A stretch of 64,000 nt of DNA from assembly GCA_002104905.1 (NCBI GenBank), contig MCFE01000158.1, forward strand, positions 1 through 64,000. Reading direction: 5' to 3'. The position numbers were made by a program, and so were the translations under genes. This stretch comes from Basidiobolus meristosporus CBS 931.73 (Eukaryota > Basidiobolomycota > Basidiobolomycetes > Basidiobolales > Basidiobolaceae). Each line of letters starts with the position of its first letter. The first letter of the stretch is position 1. Positions 47,252 through 58,573 of the stretch are shown piece after piece. The notes beneath the pieces were generated by a model that was given only the letters and a program-made list of their open reading frames with translations, was not told the origin of the DNA and ran no database searches.

Positions 47252-48913
47252 CTAGCACTCATCTGCCAGTCTTTGCAACAAATCCTTGCAATATTCAAGT
47301 GCATTTTCTTGAGCACTGCTCATGAAGAGGTGCTGCAACCTCTTAGTATGCCTATTAATGTTCCAAAATTCCACTGAAGGCATTTTGATAGTCTTTTGAG
47401 TTCTTGACATTGTAGCCTTGTCTGTCAATGGGATCTCCACTCTGTCAACAATGGAGGATGTAGAGGCTGTGGTAGACCAATTGCCTTTTTCTGCAAACTC
47501 ATCTACCTTGCTGGAGTATAGCTCAACTGGCAGCACTTCCAACTCTTGTGAAAACAGCTGTTTTCTTGTTGGTAATTCTTCTTGGCTGTGAAGGGACTCA
47601 GTCTGTTCCAGGCTTGTGGCATTAATTGGCAAGAACTGCAGTTTTTTTGTGCATGCCTCCCTGTCTCAGGCTTGGGTAGACATTTTTCCCTTTACCTTTT
47701 CCTTTATCACTACAAGGCCTTTCACTGCTACTTTGTCTGAGTGCTTTTTGTAACAAACTACATTTTCTCCTTGATAAATTCTGCTCTGGTGCATCTGTTT
47801 TGGCCTGCTTGTCCCTTGCTGGCACTCTTCTGGCAACCTGATATTTCTTTTCTGCTTGTTTTGAGCTCTCAACCATAGTTGTGAAGGGCTCCTGTAAAAG
47901 CTGCTGGTTTTTATCACTGCCAGGTCCTTCACTGCTACTTTGACTGAGTGCTTCTTGAGTGGTACTATGCTTTTTCCTTGATAAATGTTGTGCTAGTGCA
48001 TCTGTGTCTGGCTGCTTGCTCCTAACTGGCACTCTTCCAGCTACATGCCATCTCTTTGATGCCTGTCTGGAGCTTTGGCCCTACTTGTAATGGGCTTTTG
48101 AGGAAGCCGCTGGTTTTTAGCCATGGCACCCTTTGTTCTTCTGCCTCTGATAGTTTCTGCTATTCTTAAGATACTCTCATGGCATACTAATGTTGGCCCA
48201 AAATCCATTTGCCTGTTTGAGTCCAGGATAATGCTCATGGAACAAGTCAAGCTAAGTTCCTGATGGTTCCATGGTATGCCAGACTTATGGTGATGGCATG
48301 CTAGACTTCTGACAGCCTCTTGAATATTTGCCCACTCTTCATTATTGCACTCAGCAGCTTCACAGAGCTTCAATGTTTTTTGATTTTTAGGCTTTGGTAT
48401 AAATACCAGATTGTCACCCTCCCATGCTGTGATAGGTTTCTCTGTCAGCTTAATCTTTGGACACTGTTGTTGTGCTTCAAAGACTGTACAGTGTTCCTCT
48501 GCTATTACATTGGGAAATGGCTCAATTCTTGGCTGTGACATTGAGGTACTTGAGTTCTTTCTTTGCAGCAAAGATACTGCTTTTTCTACCTGGGATATTG
48601 ATTGCTCTACATGTATTATCCGCTCATTCTATTTCTGGACTATTTCCTGATTTCTCTGGGCTGTTGCATCTATCCTATCAGCCACTGCACATAATTGCTT
48701 CATTAATGCTTTGGTATGAGCTGACAACATACTTGCTAATATGGGTGGTGGTGATGTTATCATGGCCACTTGCTGATCTTCAACTGAGGGTACTGTGTTT
48801 GCTACATTCTCATCTGCCTGAGCATAACAGTCAGCTTGTGGCTCTGCAGTGGTTCTCAATTGCTTACTTGACCAAGAGCCTGAGGAGTCCACATTATTAC
48901 CTTCAGTAGACAC
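47252..48913 (-). pseudogene. Transposon ORF1 with tandem ~69-residue repeats (decayed)
   Basis: Minus-strand pieces 48913-48629, 48571-48041, 48032-47622 and 47632-47252 follow one another in different frames. The third piece holds repeats of a ~206-bp unit encoding a chain of the type LSRKKHSTTQEALSQSSSEG...VARRVPARDKQAKTD. The last piece reads VEFWNINRHTKRLQHLFMSS. No known domain is recognised. A second copy lies at 52392-53581 with more repeat units. It is probably the accessory protein of this transposon. Confidence 0.6.
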
Positions 48914-49269
48914 ACTGTCAACATGGCCTTTTTTGGATGTAGCCCTGCTTGTTGCACTGAATATTAAAGCAGCTGTTGTCCAACCATTCTTCTGTTACAG
49001 TCAGCAGTGGGGATTGGTTGGGAACCAGACAACTTTGCTTTATTTTTTGGCAGCATATAAATGGAAGTAAGTCAAATCAAAGGGGAAATAGTATCACATA
49101 TACATGTGTATGTAGTGCCACAACTTCATTAATAATGCTTACTATGGCAGGCCATCATTGAATCATTACATTCATGTAGGTGCAATGTCTCAAATACAAG
49201 ACTGTCTTAAATTCACATGAGTATTGACTAAAAAGTGATATAATAGCATAACTTTGTTGAAGGTCAAAC

Positions 49270-51358
49270 TGTTTGCCCCATGGACAGGACTACTTTGAAT
49301 CAATGCTGTAAGAGAAGAGAAAAAAAACCATGTGGCTATTGTAGCAAGCCACTCAGCCATGAAGCATGCAGACAGCATAGGAAGTATTACAAGGATCATA
49401 GTCAGTGTTTTGCCACACAAGTCATATTTTGACCATTCATTGGGCACTACTGTACCAACATTATCTTGCTGGCCAGTTGAATACTTCTATATTGGCACCT
49501 GGCCATCTTTGTCACCTTGCGCAAACTGAGTCAGGTGAGTTTGTGATGCCTTTAGGCTCACCTCAGCCTTCTGGATATGGCATGCAGAGTGATAGCTCTG
49601 ACAAAGAAGGTTCACTGATGGAATGTGAGCCTATCTCCCCTAACAACAGTATCATGCATGAGCCTGGTCAAATCCCAATATGCAATGAGACAACACCTGT
49701 TGAAATGAATGCCAAGGATACTTTATGGAGCCAAGTGAGACCAGTAATCTATCTACTGATGAATGATGTAATGTTGTGGCTAGAGAAGTGGCGTGTTTCC
49801 ACTAATGTCAATAATGTGGGCTTTGAGGATTTATTACTACTTCTTGCCAAAATCATTCTGGGATGCAACTTACCATGTACATGGTACAAGTGCACAACTG
49901 TCATCTGGCTGGCAACATATGATCCAGCAACTGTTCTGATTGATGGATTCTCATTAAACAAGTACTCTACCAGCAAATCCTGCTGGCCACTGATTCTCAT
50001 CAATCTGAATCTGCCACCCATCCTACAGTATCAGAGCAATAATCTGATGGTAGCCTCACTGGCATCTGGGTCTAAATCACCATCAAACCTGGATAGCTAC
50101 CTGTATCCATTGCTGGATAAATTTTGTATGCTTTCCAGTAGGATAACAGTAAGTGGCCATCATGTAAAAGTGCATATTATTATCTGCATAGGAGATACCC
50201 CAGCCATCAGCAAGATAGCAGGTTTTTCTGGGCACAATGGACAGTATTGCTGTCAAATGTGTGAGATCCAGGGGATTTACTCCATAACTCACACACATTA
50301 TTACCCAAAAACCAGCACTAAAAACATCATCTTTCTGCAGAGAGAACATACAGAGTCAGCATGCAATTGGAGCAAAGTTGGCAAGCTATAAGCCATTGGC
50401 TGGGATATGGAATCAATTGGAAACCAGAGATACTTAAGATAGAGGGTATATGTTGGAGCAAAAGCTTTCCACAGGGAGCAATGCATTTGCTTTTCAACAA
50501 CATCCCTATACTGATGACCAAGTGGTACATGGGGCATTTCAAGCTAAATGAGCCCTTTGAGATACCAGAGAAATTTGAAAGAATAGGCAGGATACTGCAT
50601 AGTATCTGCTACCCAAACTACTTCTCTCAGGCTCCAATCAATATTCATATGTATATGCAACAATACAAATGCAAGGACTGGATGAACTAGATATGTATTT
50701 ATTCAGGTGGCATTCTGAAGCCATTCCTGCTAAGAGTACATTGGAAGCATTGGGAGTCATATGTGGACATTGTAGAAATATTTATCCAGAAGTGGATGAC
50801 CAATACCAACTTGATGCATCTACAGCTATTATGCAAGGAGTTTGTAACAGGATTTGAGCAGCTATACTCAAACATAAAGCTGAACGCGTAGATCTCTGCC
50901 ACTACTGTATCCATTCTCTACTCCATCTTGCATGGTGTGTGGAGAATATTGGGCCTTGCTTCACCTTTTGGGAGTTTCCAATGGAGCAGGTGTGTGGGGA
51001 GTTAGGAAGACAAGACAAGTTGCAGGTACTACCATATCCCAATCTCATCAAGAATATTACCTTCAAGCCTGGGATGGATGTGATGAGTTGGCACATGGAG
51101 GACAGCCAGGAAGAGTTGGAAAGTACTGAGGACAAATGTGCACATGGAGAGACCTATGCCTATGGCATTAAGAAGCTAAGCAGCCCCAATGCATGGGTAA
51201 TCAGTTATGTAATGAAAAGTGGGGTTGGGTGCAACAAGCAACTAATTTTTATTAGGAAAACCCTGCCAAGGTATGCTGGATTTCTCTTAGTCACAAGCCA
51301 ACTTCTACATTATTCAATACTGAATTCACACAAACAAGAGCCAGAGTGCACCTATTAG
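49270..51358 (+). pseudogene. Tnp2-like transposase (decayed)
   Basis: Conserved pieces appear in order on the plus strand. A zinc-knuckle-like N-terminus around 49310-49400 reads PCGYCSKPLSHEACRQHRKY. A central DDE region is open from 49405 to 50391 and contains IICIGDTPAISKIAGFSGH and a C-x2-C motif (CCQMC). Next comes QGAMHLLFNNIPILM in 50361-50690, and the late block NIGPCFTFWEFPMEQVCGEL in 50939-51358. These match the Tnp2/EnSpm-type transposases found in many fungi. At least two frameshifts or unrecognised introns separate the pieces. Confidence 0.7.
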
Positions 51359-52094
51359 GGGGACTAGAATCCAGCAGGGAGAAGGAATATACTGGCTAAA
51401 TACCAAGTAGTTCTTTGCAGATATTCAGGAGGTATTCCTGGCAGAAGTGGCAACAACTAAGCATATGTTTGCAAGATTTATATGTTGCCAGCAGTACAAG
51501 GTATATGGCAACTTTGCAAGTATCACACTAAAAAGCAGTAAAGTTGAGGTGCTAGAAGTATGTAAATTGCAGCAGGTCTGTGCATTTGTAGAGGTTAGTA
51601 AGCTGGAGGCCATAGTTTTTTTTGATTCAAGCTATATGTGGAACACCCAAGGTAGTAGTGGGTAAGCAAATAAAGAGGGGTGATTCTACAGTGGAATATA
51701 TATATTGCACAAGGAGAGGTAGAAAAAGGAAATACCATTTGGTAAATTGGTATGATATCATTATACAGAACCAGTTGTAGGCCACCATACTGCCAATATA
51801 ATGACATCGCAGTCATGCTCAGAGCTTGTTAAAGTATTGTCAAGTTTCTTGCCATAAAAGGCAATTAGATGGTCTGGCTGGTTGGATCCATTTACAATTG
51901 TTGTAGAGCACAACAAGGTCCCAACAATACCAAGCAATTGTTGTCACAGCACCAATTAAACCCTGTCAAGTTTTACCACTTTATTTGGTAGTAAAATTAG
52001 CAAAACTCTGTTGTGATCCTGTCATAATATTGTTAAGAGGGTCACTAATTCCAAGCTGCTGGTATTATGATGGTCTCTCAACAGGATTATGACA

Positions 52095-52159
52095 GCTGAT
52101 CTGGATTGGATCCACCCACAGGCCCAAGTTATTTTAATAGGGACAAGTCCCTATAACCA
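52095..52159. other. Junction between two copies of the DNA transposon
   Basis: Short unassigned sequence between the right terminus of the 46.7-52.1 kb element and the start of a second ORF1 copy. Confidence 0.4.
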
Positions 52160-53643
52160 ACACTAACATTAAGCCCAACCCCACACTCAACAAGTAACCC
52201 CATTAAGATCCACCATTCAATAAGTATTTCTGATGTAATGTCTATTTTCCAACACTTTGGTGGAAACCTGTGGCTTTATGCCACTTCTCACTCACTGGTT
52301 CCCATACATCCTGGTCTTCAGCTGTCACTGCAAGGCCTAGTACCTCATCTGCCAGTCTTTGCAATAAATCCTTGCAGTGTTCAGGTGCATTTTATTGAGT
52401 ACTGCTCTTGAAGAAGTGCTGCAGCCTCTTGGTGTGCACATCAGTGTTCCAAAATTCAACTGTAGGCATTGTGTTTGTCTTTTGAGTTCTTGATGTTGTT
52501 GCCTTGTTGGTTGGTGGGATCTTCACTCTCTCTACAATGGAGGACATGGGGGCTGCAGTCAACAGATTACATTTCCTTCCAAACTCCTTGACCTCACTGG
52601 AGTGTAGCTCAACTGGCTGCACTTCCACCTTTGGTGAAAATAGATATTGTCTTCTTGGTAATTCTTCTTGACTATTATGGGATTCAGCCTCTTCTGGGAT
52701 GATGACTTTGGTTGGTGAGAGCTGCAGCTTTTTTCAGATTCTTCCTTGTCTCTGGCTTGGGTAGACCTCAATCCCTTTGCCTTTGTTGCTGCTAAGTCTT
52801 TCACTGCTACTTTGACTCAGTGCTTCTTGTGTTGTATTCTGTTTTCTCCTTAATGAATGCTGCACTGGTGCATCTGTTTTTTCCTGCTTCTCCATTGCCA
52901 GCACTCTCCCCGCAACCTGCCATTTCTTTGCCTCTTGCTTCAAGCTATAGGCTCTGCTTGTGATGGGCTCCTGAGAAATATGCAGGATTTTATCACCATC
53001 AAGTCCTTAACTGCAACTGTGATTAAGTGCCTCTTGTATTGTACTTCATTTCCTCCTTGATGAAAGCTGCACTTGTGCATCCCTTTTGCCTGCTTGTCCC
53101 TTGCTGGCACTCTTATGACAACCTGATGCTTCTGTGCTACTTGTTTGCCACTTCCAGCCCTGCTTGTGATGGGTGCCTGTGAAAGCCACAGGTTTTTATC
53201 ATTATTAAGTCCTCCACTGCTACTGTGACTCAGTGCATCTGGTACTGAACTACATTTTCTCCTTTATAAATGCTGCACTGATGCATCTGCTTTGGCCTGC
53301 TTGTCCCTTGCTGGCACTCTCCTGGCAACTTGAGGTTTCTTTAATGCTTGTTTTGAGCTCTCAGCCATTGCTGTGATGGGCTCCTGAGAAAGCGGCTGGT
53401 ATTCATCACTGCCAGGTCCTTCACCTCTACTTTGACTGAGTGCTTGTTGAGTAGTACTAAACTTTCTCCTTGATAAATGTTGTGCTGGTGCATGTATGTC
53501 TGCCTTCTTGTCCTTAATTGGCATTTTGTGAAATCCGGGGTGCAGATATTTTTCAACAGTCTCTGGACAGTGTCCTGACAAGATCAGTACCTCTTAGTCA
53601 TGGGAAATCAACTTTGTGACAGCCTTTTGACAGGATCATCTCA
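52160..53643. mobile_element. Rearranged second copy (ORF1 plus inverted terminus)
   Basis: Bases 52160-52700 align with 47077-47640 (start AACATTAAGCCCAACCCCAC). The ~206-bp coding repeat then occurs four times (similar phases near 52858, 53064, 53268 and 53475). At ~53520 the sequence switches to the reverse complement of the left terminus (GTGAAATC-GGGGTGCA, CTCTTAGTCATGG, GACAGGATCAT). The transposase is absent. This is a deletion and inversion derivative. ORF1 frames on the minus strand at 52392-52628, 52734-52943 and 53264-53581 are broken. Confidence 0.65.
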
Positions 53644-53729
53644 ATAATTTTTCATAGGGTAAGGGTATTGGGTAAAAAGTTCTTTTTGGTGTGTAAAGTG
53701 TTAAGATATGCCAGAGCCAGTGTACCATG

Positions 53730-54490
53730 TCAGATGGTCATGTTTAGTGCAGATCTGAATAGTCTATCTTCAATTGTTGCAGCATTTCCATATTCAGGCT
53801 TCTTTTGCTGATTATCTCTTTTTGGGACACCAGTCTGATGTGTGTCCTTGCCTTTTGCAGTAGTTGCCAAACAGATTGCAATTGCCTTTGTAAGGTCTTG
53901 GGTACCTCCTTGTTGGTTATTGTTGCTTAGTAAAGCATTTGCTTCTTCCTTCTTATTGGTGCTTAATTTTCTTAATTCTTCATCCAGGAGCCTTCCATAT
54001 ACATAATTAAAGGTGAAATCTTCAGTACTAGACTCTAGGGCTAATACAAGGCCCTGAAACTTGTATGTCAGGCTATTCAGGATGGTTACTATCACATCCT
54101 CATCAGTAGTTGGTATGCCTACAGATTCCATTTCATCCACAAGCAGAGTTATTCTGTTAATTAGATTTTTCATTTCTTCTCCTGAAAGCATCTTTGTAGT
54201 AAGGAATTCTTGTCTAAGATACATTTTCTTAGAAGCTACACATTACTGGTAGGTTTCTTCTGATGTCTTCCAGGCATTCTTTGCTGTTTTTGCTCTTGAG
54301 CATTGAATTAGCCATTTTTCTTTAACATTAAGGCAAATGCAGTTAAAGGCACTTTGTTCTTTCTTCTGGTACTTTAAGGCTTCCTCTCCCACATTTTTGG
54401 GAGGGCATTCTTCTCCATTAATAATATCCCAAAGGCCTCTTTTGTATAGCAGCATCTTCATCTTTGCCTTCCACACTTTGTAGTTAGAAT
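53730..54490 (-). pseudogene. Copia-type gag (UBN2-like), decayed
   Basis: Minus-strand frames 54476-54243 and 54224-53730 give the N- and C-terminal parts of a Ty1/copia gag. They read WKAKMKMLLYKRGLWDIING, then LTTKMLSGEEMKNLINRITL, then TDEDVIVTILNSLTYKFQGL, the classic UBN2 progression. A stop/frame change near 54243 separates them. The pol part is missing: the DNA-transposon terminus follows at 53643. The LTR fragment at 54574-54668 lies directly 5'. Confidence 0.75.
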
Positions 54491-54573
54491 CATCCTACTT
54501 TTCAGCAGAGGGAAAAATTCCAGTAATAGCAGTAGTAGACATAGCAGATAGTGACAGCTTGGGGTTCATAGCC

Positions 54574-54668
54574 TGTTGTAAGAATCTTGGAGATATTGCA
54601 TGTGTTGGGGAGAACAAGTTAATTAAGTGGTTCTCACTTAATGATTTATTGAATGTAAAAGTAATAGA
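54574..54668. mobile_element. Partial LTR of the copia element
   Basis: The first ~95 bp match the LTR at 364 (TGTTGTAAGAATCTTGGAG). The match stops at ~54668 where a palindromic sequence begins. Confidence 0.7.
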
Positions 54669-54681
54669 CTTGTTCCATTAG

Positions 54682-54754
54682 ATAGTGCCACATAGTGCCA
54701 GCCTGTTTATAGTGCCGGATTGATCTGGCACCCTATGGCACTATCTGGCACTAT
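54682..54754. repeat. Imperfect palindrome built on ATAGTGCCA
   Basis: The left half carries ATAGTGCCA-type units three times and the right half carries the inverted TGGCACTAT units. The stretch can fold into a hairpin and may be a small non-autonomous element or an insertion scar. Confidence 0.55.
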
Positions 54755-54959
54755 AATTTCTACCATGATGCCAGTGGTATGATACAGTTACTGGTAATTT
54801 TACTCTATCTTACTTATGTTGCTCAGAATAGTGCTTTCCTTGCTTTATTTACTCTTCATAATGCTCCAGACACATTTCTCTCAGTGGATGTCTTCTTGTA
54901 TGAGCATACTGTGCATTAATACATATCTTAGCTATTTCACCTATTCTGCTGTTTTCTCC
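54755..54959. other. AT-rich spacer; 3' end of Harbinger-like element
   Basis: No gene seen. It probably represents the 3' untranslated part of the Harbinger-like transposase read on the minus strand. Confidence 0.35.
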
Positions 54960-55368
54960 TATATATGACTTTCCTTTGTACTTACCTGCCAATATGCTGA
55001 ATCTCTTCATTTATCCAAATGTGTGCTCTACCCTCACTCTGAAATGATTAAATATCTCATTATAGAGCCTCTGGTTCCTGCTAAGCACACCATTCCTTAG
55101 CTTCCTATAAGCTGTAATACATCCTAATCTGTGACAATCCTCTCCTATATAGGCTAAGTCTGCCATACATTTCTCCCCTCTACTGAATTCAGGAGGATTC
55201 TCTACCCACAGTGCTTTGTCATGCCTACTTACAGCAAATGGCCCACTAAACCAGATGATGTTACCCTGAATGTCAGACAGTACTTGAAACTTCACACAGT
55301 GTGCCTTGTACTTGCCAGAATAAAAGTGCCTCTGCCCTCTAGATGGTCTGTTAATCCTCACTGGGAAG
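54960..55368 (-). pseudogene. PIF/Harbinger-type DDE transposase, C-terminal part
   Basis: The minus-strand frame 55361-55011 contains RINRPSRGQRHFYSGKYKAH, then IIWFSGPF, then MADLAYIGEDCH and FNHFRVRVEHTFG, which match the DDE_Tnp_4 fold (catalytic Asp of LADLAYIG type and Glu of VEHxFG). Directly after VEHTFG a TAA replaces the usual Trp codon, and the frame then continues MKRFSILAGKYKG. The N-terminal part lies beyond the gypsy insertion, at 62796-62930 and perhaps up to 63163. Confidence 0.75.
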
Positions 55369-56569
55369 TGTTGTGTTGTACTATGATTAGTTTGGGGCTT
55401 ATTCTACACCATAGAGGTTAATCAACAATATACAACAACTTCCAGTATGCTAACACTGAAATAGTTTATTGGGAGTTTGATATACCAGTAGAAGATATAA
55501 CTCTCACCAATTTCCTCAATCTTAGGCTCAAAATATACTGTGGGCAGTGTTTATCACTTCTACAGCAGTGTTCTGACCTTCTGTTGACTAATGGGCTTAT
55601 TTACTTTTGTAGTAACTTTTCCTTATTTGGAAGTCATTTTCCTTTCTGATAAAATATTTCCTAATATGGAAATTCTGAACTTCCCTTTAAGCTAAAAGGG
55701 TGTGTTGTAGAAGTCTCTAAAGTGGTCTTTAGACCTAAAGGGGTGTCTTTAGAGTAAAGGGGCTTCTTGTAGTGGTCTCTAAAGTGGACTTTACACTAAA
55801 GAGGTGCCTAAAGGGGCTTCTTTGGAGTAAAGGAGTTTCTTAAAGGGGTCTCTAAAGGGGTGTCTTTAGAGTAAAGGGGTTTCTTAGAGGGGACTTTTCC
55901 AACAGAAAAGTGGTAGTTTCTTGTAGAACTTAGATTGGATTCTTGTGAGCTTTGCAGTCTCTTTACTGATGTAGTACCGGTCAAAGTCAGCATACTCAAC
56001 AGTGCAAGTGATGCAGGGGAAGTCTTATAACCTTTAAACTTGTAATTGTAGTGTGGAGATTCTGGAAAGAGAGGCTCTCTCTTTATTTTCAGCAGGGGAA
56101 GTCATATATATGAAAATTCTGAAGGATCAGAGTCTTTAGGCAATTGCGCAGGCAATACATGTGATACAAAGCCAAAACTTTGCAGTGGTGCAGATCGGAC
56201 ATAGGCACAGCACCTGTGAAAATATCACGTGATTTGATTGGCTGGTTCAAAAGTTACACGCAATCAAAGTCACCATACTAATCCTAGCAATAAGGCATAG
56301 TATATATAGTAATTGGACTCTTTTGGTCATAACTCCTTGAGTACTGCTTCAAATGAGCTGTAATTTGAAATATGTGTTGGCTACTATGTGTTCTGTATGA
56401 AATGATATTCTTGGGTGGATTGCTTGTCAGGGTCTGGAGCATTTGTACTTCAAAGTTGGAAATTCTTGATCTTTCACTTGTGTGTTACAATAGCAAAAAG
56501 CAAAATAAAGAAATGAGTGCAATATTGGTTTAGAGATATTGTAGTAGTTGAATACTTTCCATTACCACA
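55369..56569 (-). repeat. Left LTR (3' LTR of gypsy element)
   Basis: A 1201-bp copy of the LTR. It contains a degenerate CTTTAG/CTAAAG minisatellite at about 55690-55880, shorter than in the partner LTR. Confidence 0.88.
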
Positions 56570-57015
56570 AGTCTCCCCTAACTTTGAGAAATAATGCCCT
56601 CATTATTACTTCTGATATGGAACTTCTTCAATCTGTTACCAGGTTGTGTCAGTGCAAGTGGTGTACCGTCAAGTTCTGCTAGTTTGTAAGATCCATTTTT
56701 GTTTGCATGCATGATCTTGTAGGGACCTTGCCATCACATATCCAGCTTGGATGCCTTGTTTCTTTGGCTTTTGGTGTTGTGAAGTAGTATTAACTCACCT
56801 ACTTCTAGCAATGTTTTTCTTAGGCATTTTTGAGTGCCAAAGTACTTCTTGCCAGCCATTCTGGATTTCTTCAGGTTTTCTATGGCATTCTTTTGCAGAG
56901 TGTTTTGTTGTTGAATCTGTTATACTCTTGCTAGCAATAGCTCTGATGTTGTCATGGTTGGTTTCCATGGGAGGGTAAGCCAATTCTCAAACATATGTCT
57001 ATTGGCAAAACAGCT
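56570..57015 (-). other. 3' end of gypsy internal region
   Basis: Between the integrase core and the 3' LTR. The minus strand holds a decayed integrase C-terminus and the polypurine tract beside the LTR. Frames are short. Confidence 0.5.
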
Positions 57016-57758
57016 TCATGTCCATATATTAAAAAAAAAAGGTGTATACCCTGTACTTCTTTTAACCGTAACTCTATCAGTCCAAATTGCTGCATGAAAG
57101 TTATTTGCCCACTTGTTGGGTTCTTCATAGCTAAGCTTTGCTAATGTGTTTGCAAAGGCAGAATGTCCACATTCAACTGGTGAATTTGCTTGTGGGTGAT
57201 ATGGCATAGTATGTATAAGCTTGGTTCCATGCTTTGTTGCTAGTGCTTGTATTTCATAAGATCCACATTCTCCATTGTCTGCAATAAGGGTGCCAACTGA
57301 ACCATGTCTGAGATATACATCTTCTTTGAGATATCTTGCTACTGCTTTTGCTTTGGCTTGTTTCAGCATTCTAGCTTCTATCCAACCAGTAAAGTTATCA
57401 CAACTGTCCACCGCATACTTATACCCAGCTGTTGCTCTTGGTAAATATATAATATCTACATGTGCAATTTGCCAAGCATAAGATGTGTATATACTGTGAA
57501 GTGGCTCATGCATCTTTTGGTTGTCTCTTCTTTGAAATGGAATACATGATTTCACATATTCTTTTGTGTTGGTGTACAGCGTTGGCCAAAAATATCATAA
57601 GGAGATTTTTGCATATGTTGATGTAATTCCCATATGACCTCCTGATTCAGATTCATGCAATTCTTGAATGATCTTCTCTTGATCATGCTTGTTATGTATA
57701 TACCGTCAAGGAACTCCATGTTTGCTTTTTCTGAAAAGTGTGCTGTCATGCAGTACAA
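57016..57758 (-). pseudogene. Gypsy integrase
   Basis: The frame 57555-57016 carries the integrase core: HVDIIYLPRATAGYKYAVD (first Asp), LIADNGECGSYEI (second Asp) and NSPVECGHSAFANTL (Glu), the D,D-35-E triad. The upstream frame 57758-57552 probably holds the zinc-finger region but is damaged. Confidence 0.8.
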
Positions 57759-57954
57759 ACTTCAGAGCCTTCTTTTTGAAATTTGTGCGTTGATTGGTGG
57801 GAATATCAGCAGGAACTTTGAGTGATGTAAGAAATTCCTTGATTTGTTGATAATTGTTTTGTATCTTATGTCTGAATGAGAATCCAAGACTAGTGTTTTC
57901 AAAAAACTCATCAATCTCATCATCATCAGTTGAGTACAGTGAATTTGGTTGCTT

Positions 57955-58532
57955 TCAAGATAAGGCATCAGGTCCTTTGTGATTGGCCCCTGGTATGTGT
58001 TGCAGCGTAAAGTCAAATATCTGGATGTATGATATCCACTGTGCTAGAATAGGATCAGGCAAAAGCTCCAACTTATTTAACATTCCTAATAGTGGCTTGG
58101 CATCAACCTCCAGTGTGAAGTGTACTCCTAATAAGTATGGCTTTAACTTTTTGAGTACATAGAGTACTCCCATTGCTTCTTTCTTGATAGATGGATAGTT
58201 AAGCTCATCCCCTTGAATAGTCTACTAAGATATTTGCAAGGTTGTCAATGATGATCTTTTGAAACTTGAATCATGATTCCACCAACCCCAATTCCAGAGC
58301 TATCAACTGATATAATGATTGGTTGTGAATCAATAACACTGTAGTCTATAGCTGCTAAGACAGGTGGCTGTAATAATGACTCAAGCAATGTCAACATAGC
58401 ATTTGCCTGTTCTTCAGGCCATTCAAATTTCTGGTCTTTCTTTAATGGCTGAGTCAGTGGCTTAGCAATTTGAGCATAGTTCTTGATCCAGATTCTGAAT
58501 AGACCAGTAAGTCCTAATAAGGTGGCTTCCAA
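57955..58532 (-). pseudogene. Gypsy RNase H region
   Basis: Frames 58532-58245 and 58173-57955 give AKPLTQPLKKDQKFEWPEEQ, then IISVDSSGIGVGGIMIQ (first catalytic Asp), then FTLEVDAKPLLGMLNK (a later catalytic Asp), then FTLQHIPGANHKGPDALS. The middle is interrupted near 58200-58245. Confidence 0.75.
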
Positions 58533-58573
58533 TTTAGTGCCAATGAAAGTTTTGCAGGATCAGGCAATCTCCA

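Larger units (their letters stand above)
46691..52094. mobile_element. ~5.4 kb DNA transposon with Tnp2-like transposase
   Basis: The left end starts TGTGATGATCCCATC and the right end is the inverted TGTCATAATCCTGTT (52094 reading backwards). About 21 of the first 30 positions agree, mostly with transitions at the rest. The left subterminal block also recurs at 1-363 and 53571-53643. Inside are a minus-strand repeat-bearing ORF1 and a plus-strand Tnp2-like transposase, head to head. The termini do not begin CACTA. I found no clear target duplication. Both genes are broken. Confidence 0.55.

Noticed and set aside
47252-48913. Possible host gene encoding a repetitive signalling protein
   Set aside because: The same sequence occurs at 1-170 and 52.2-53.6 kb next to transposon termini, and the frames are broken, so it is transposon-derived.
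55690-55880. Possible CRISPR-like or telomere-like array
   Set aside because: Units are degenerate, lack unique spacers, and lie inside an LTR that is duplicated at 61.9-62.1 kb.
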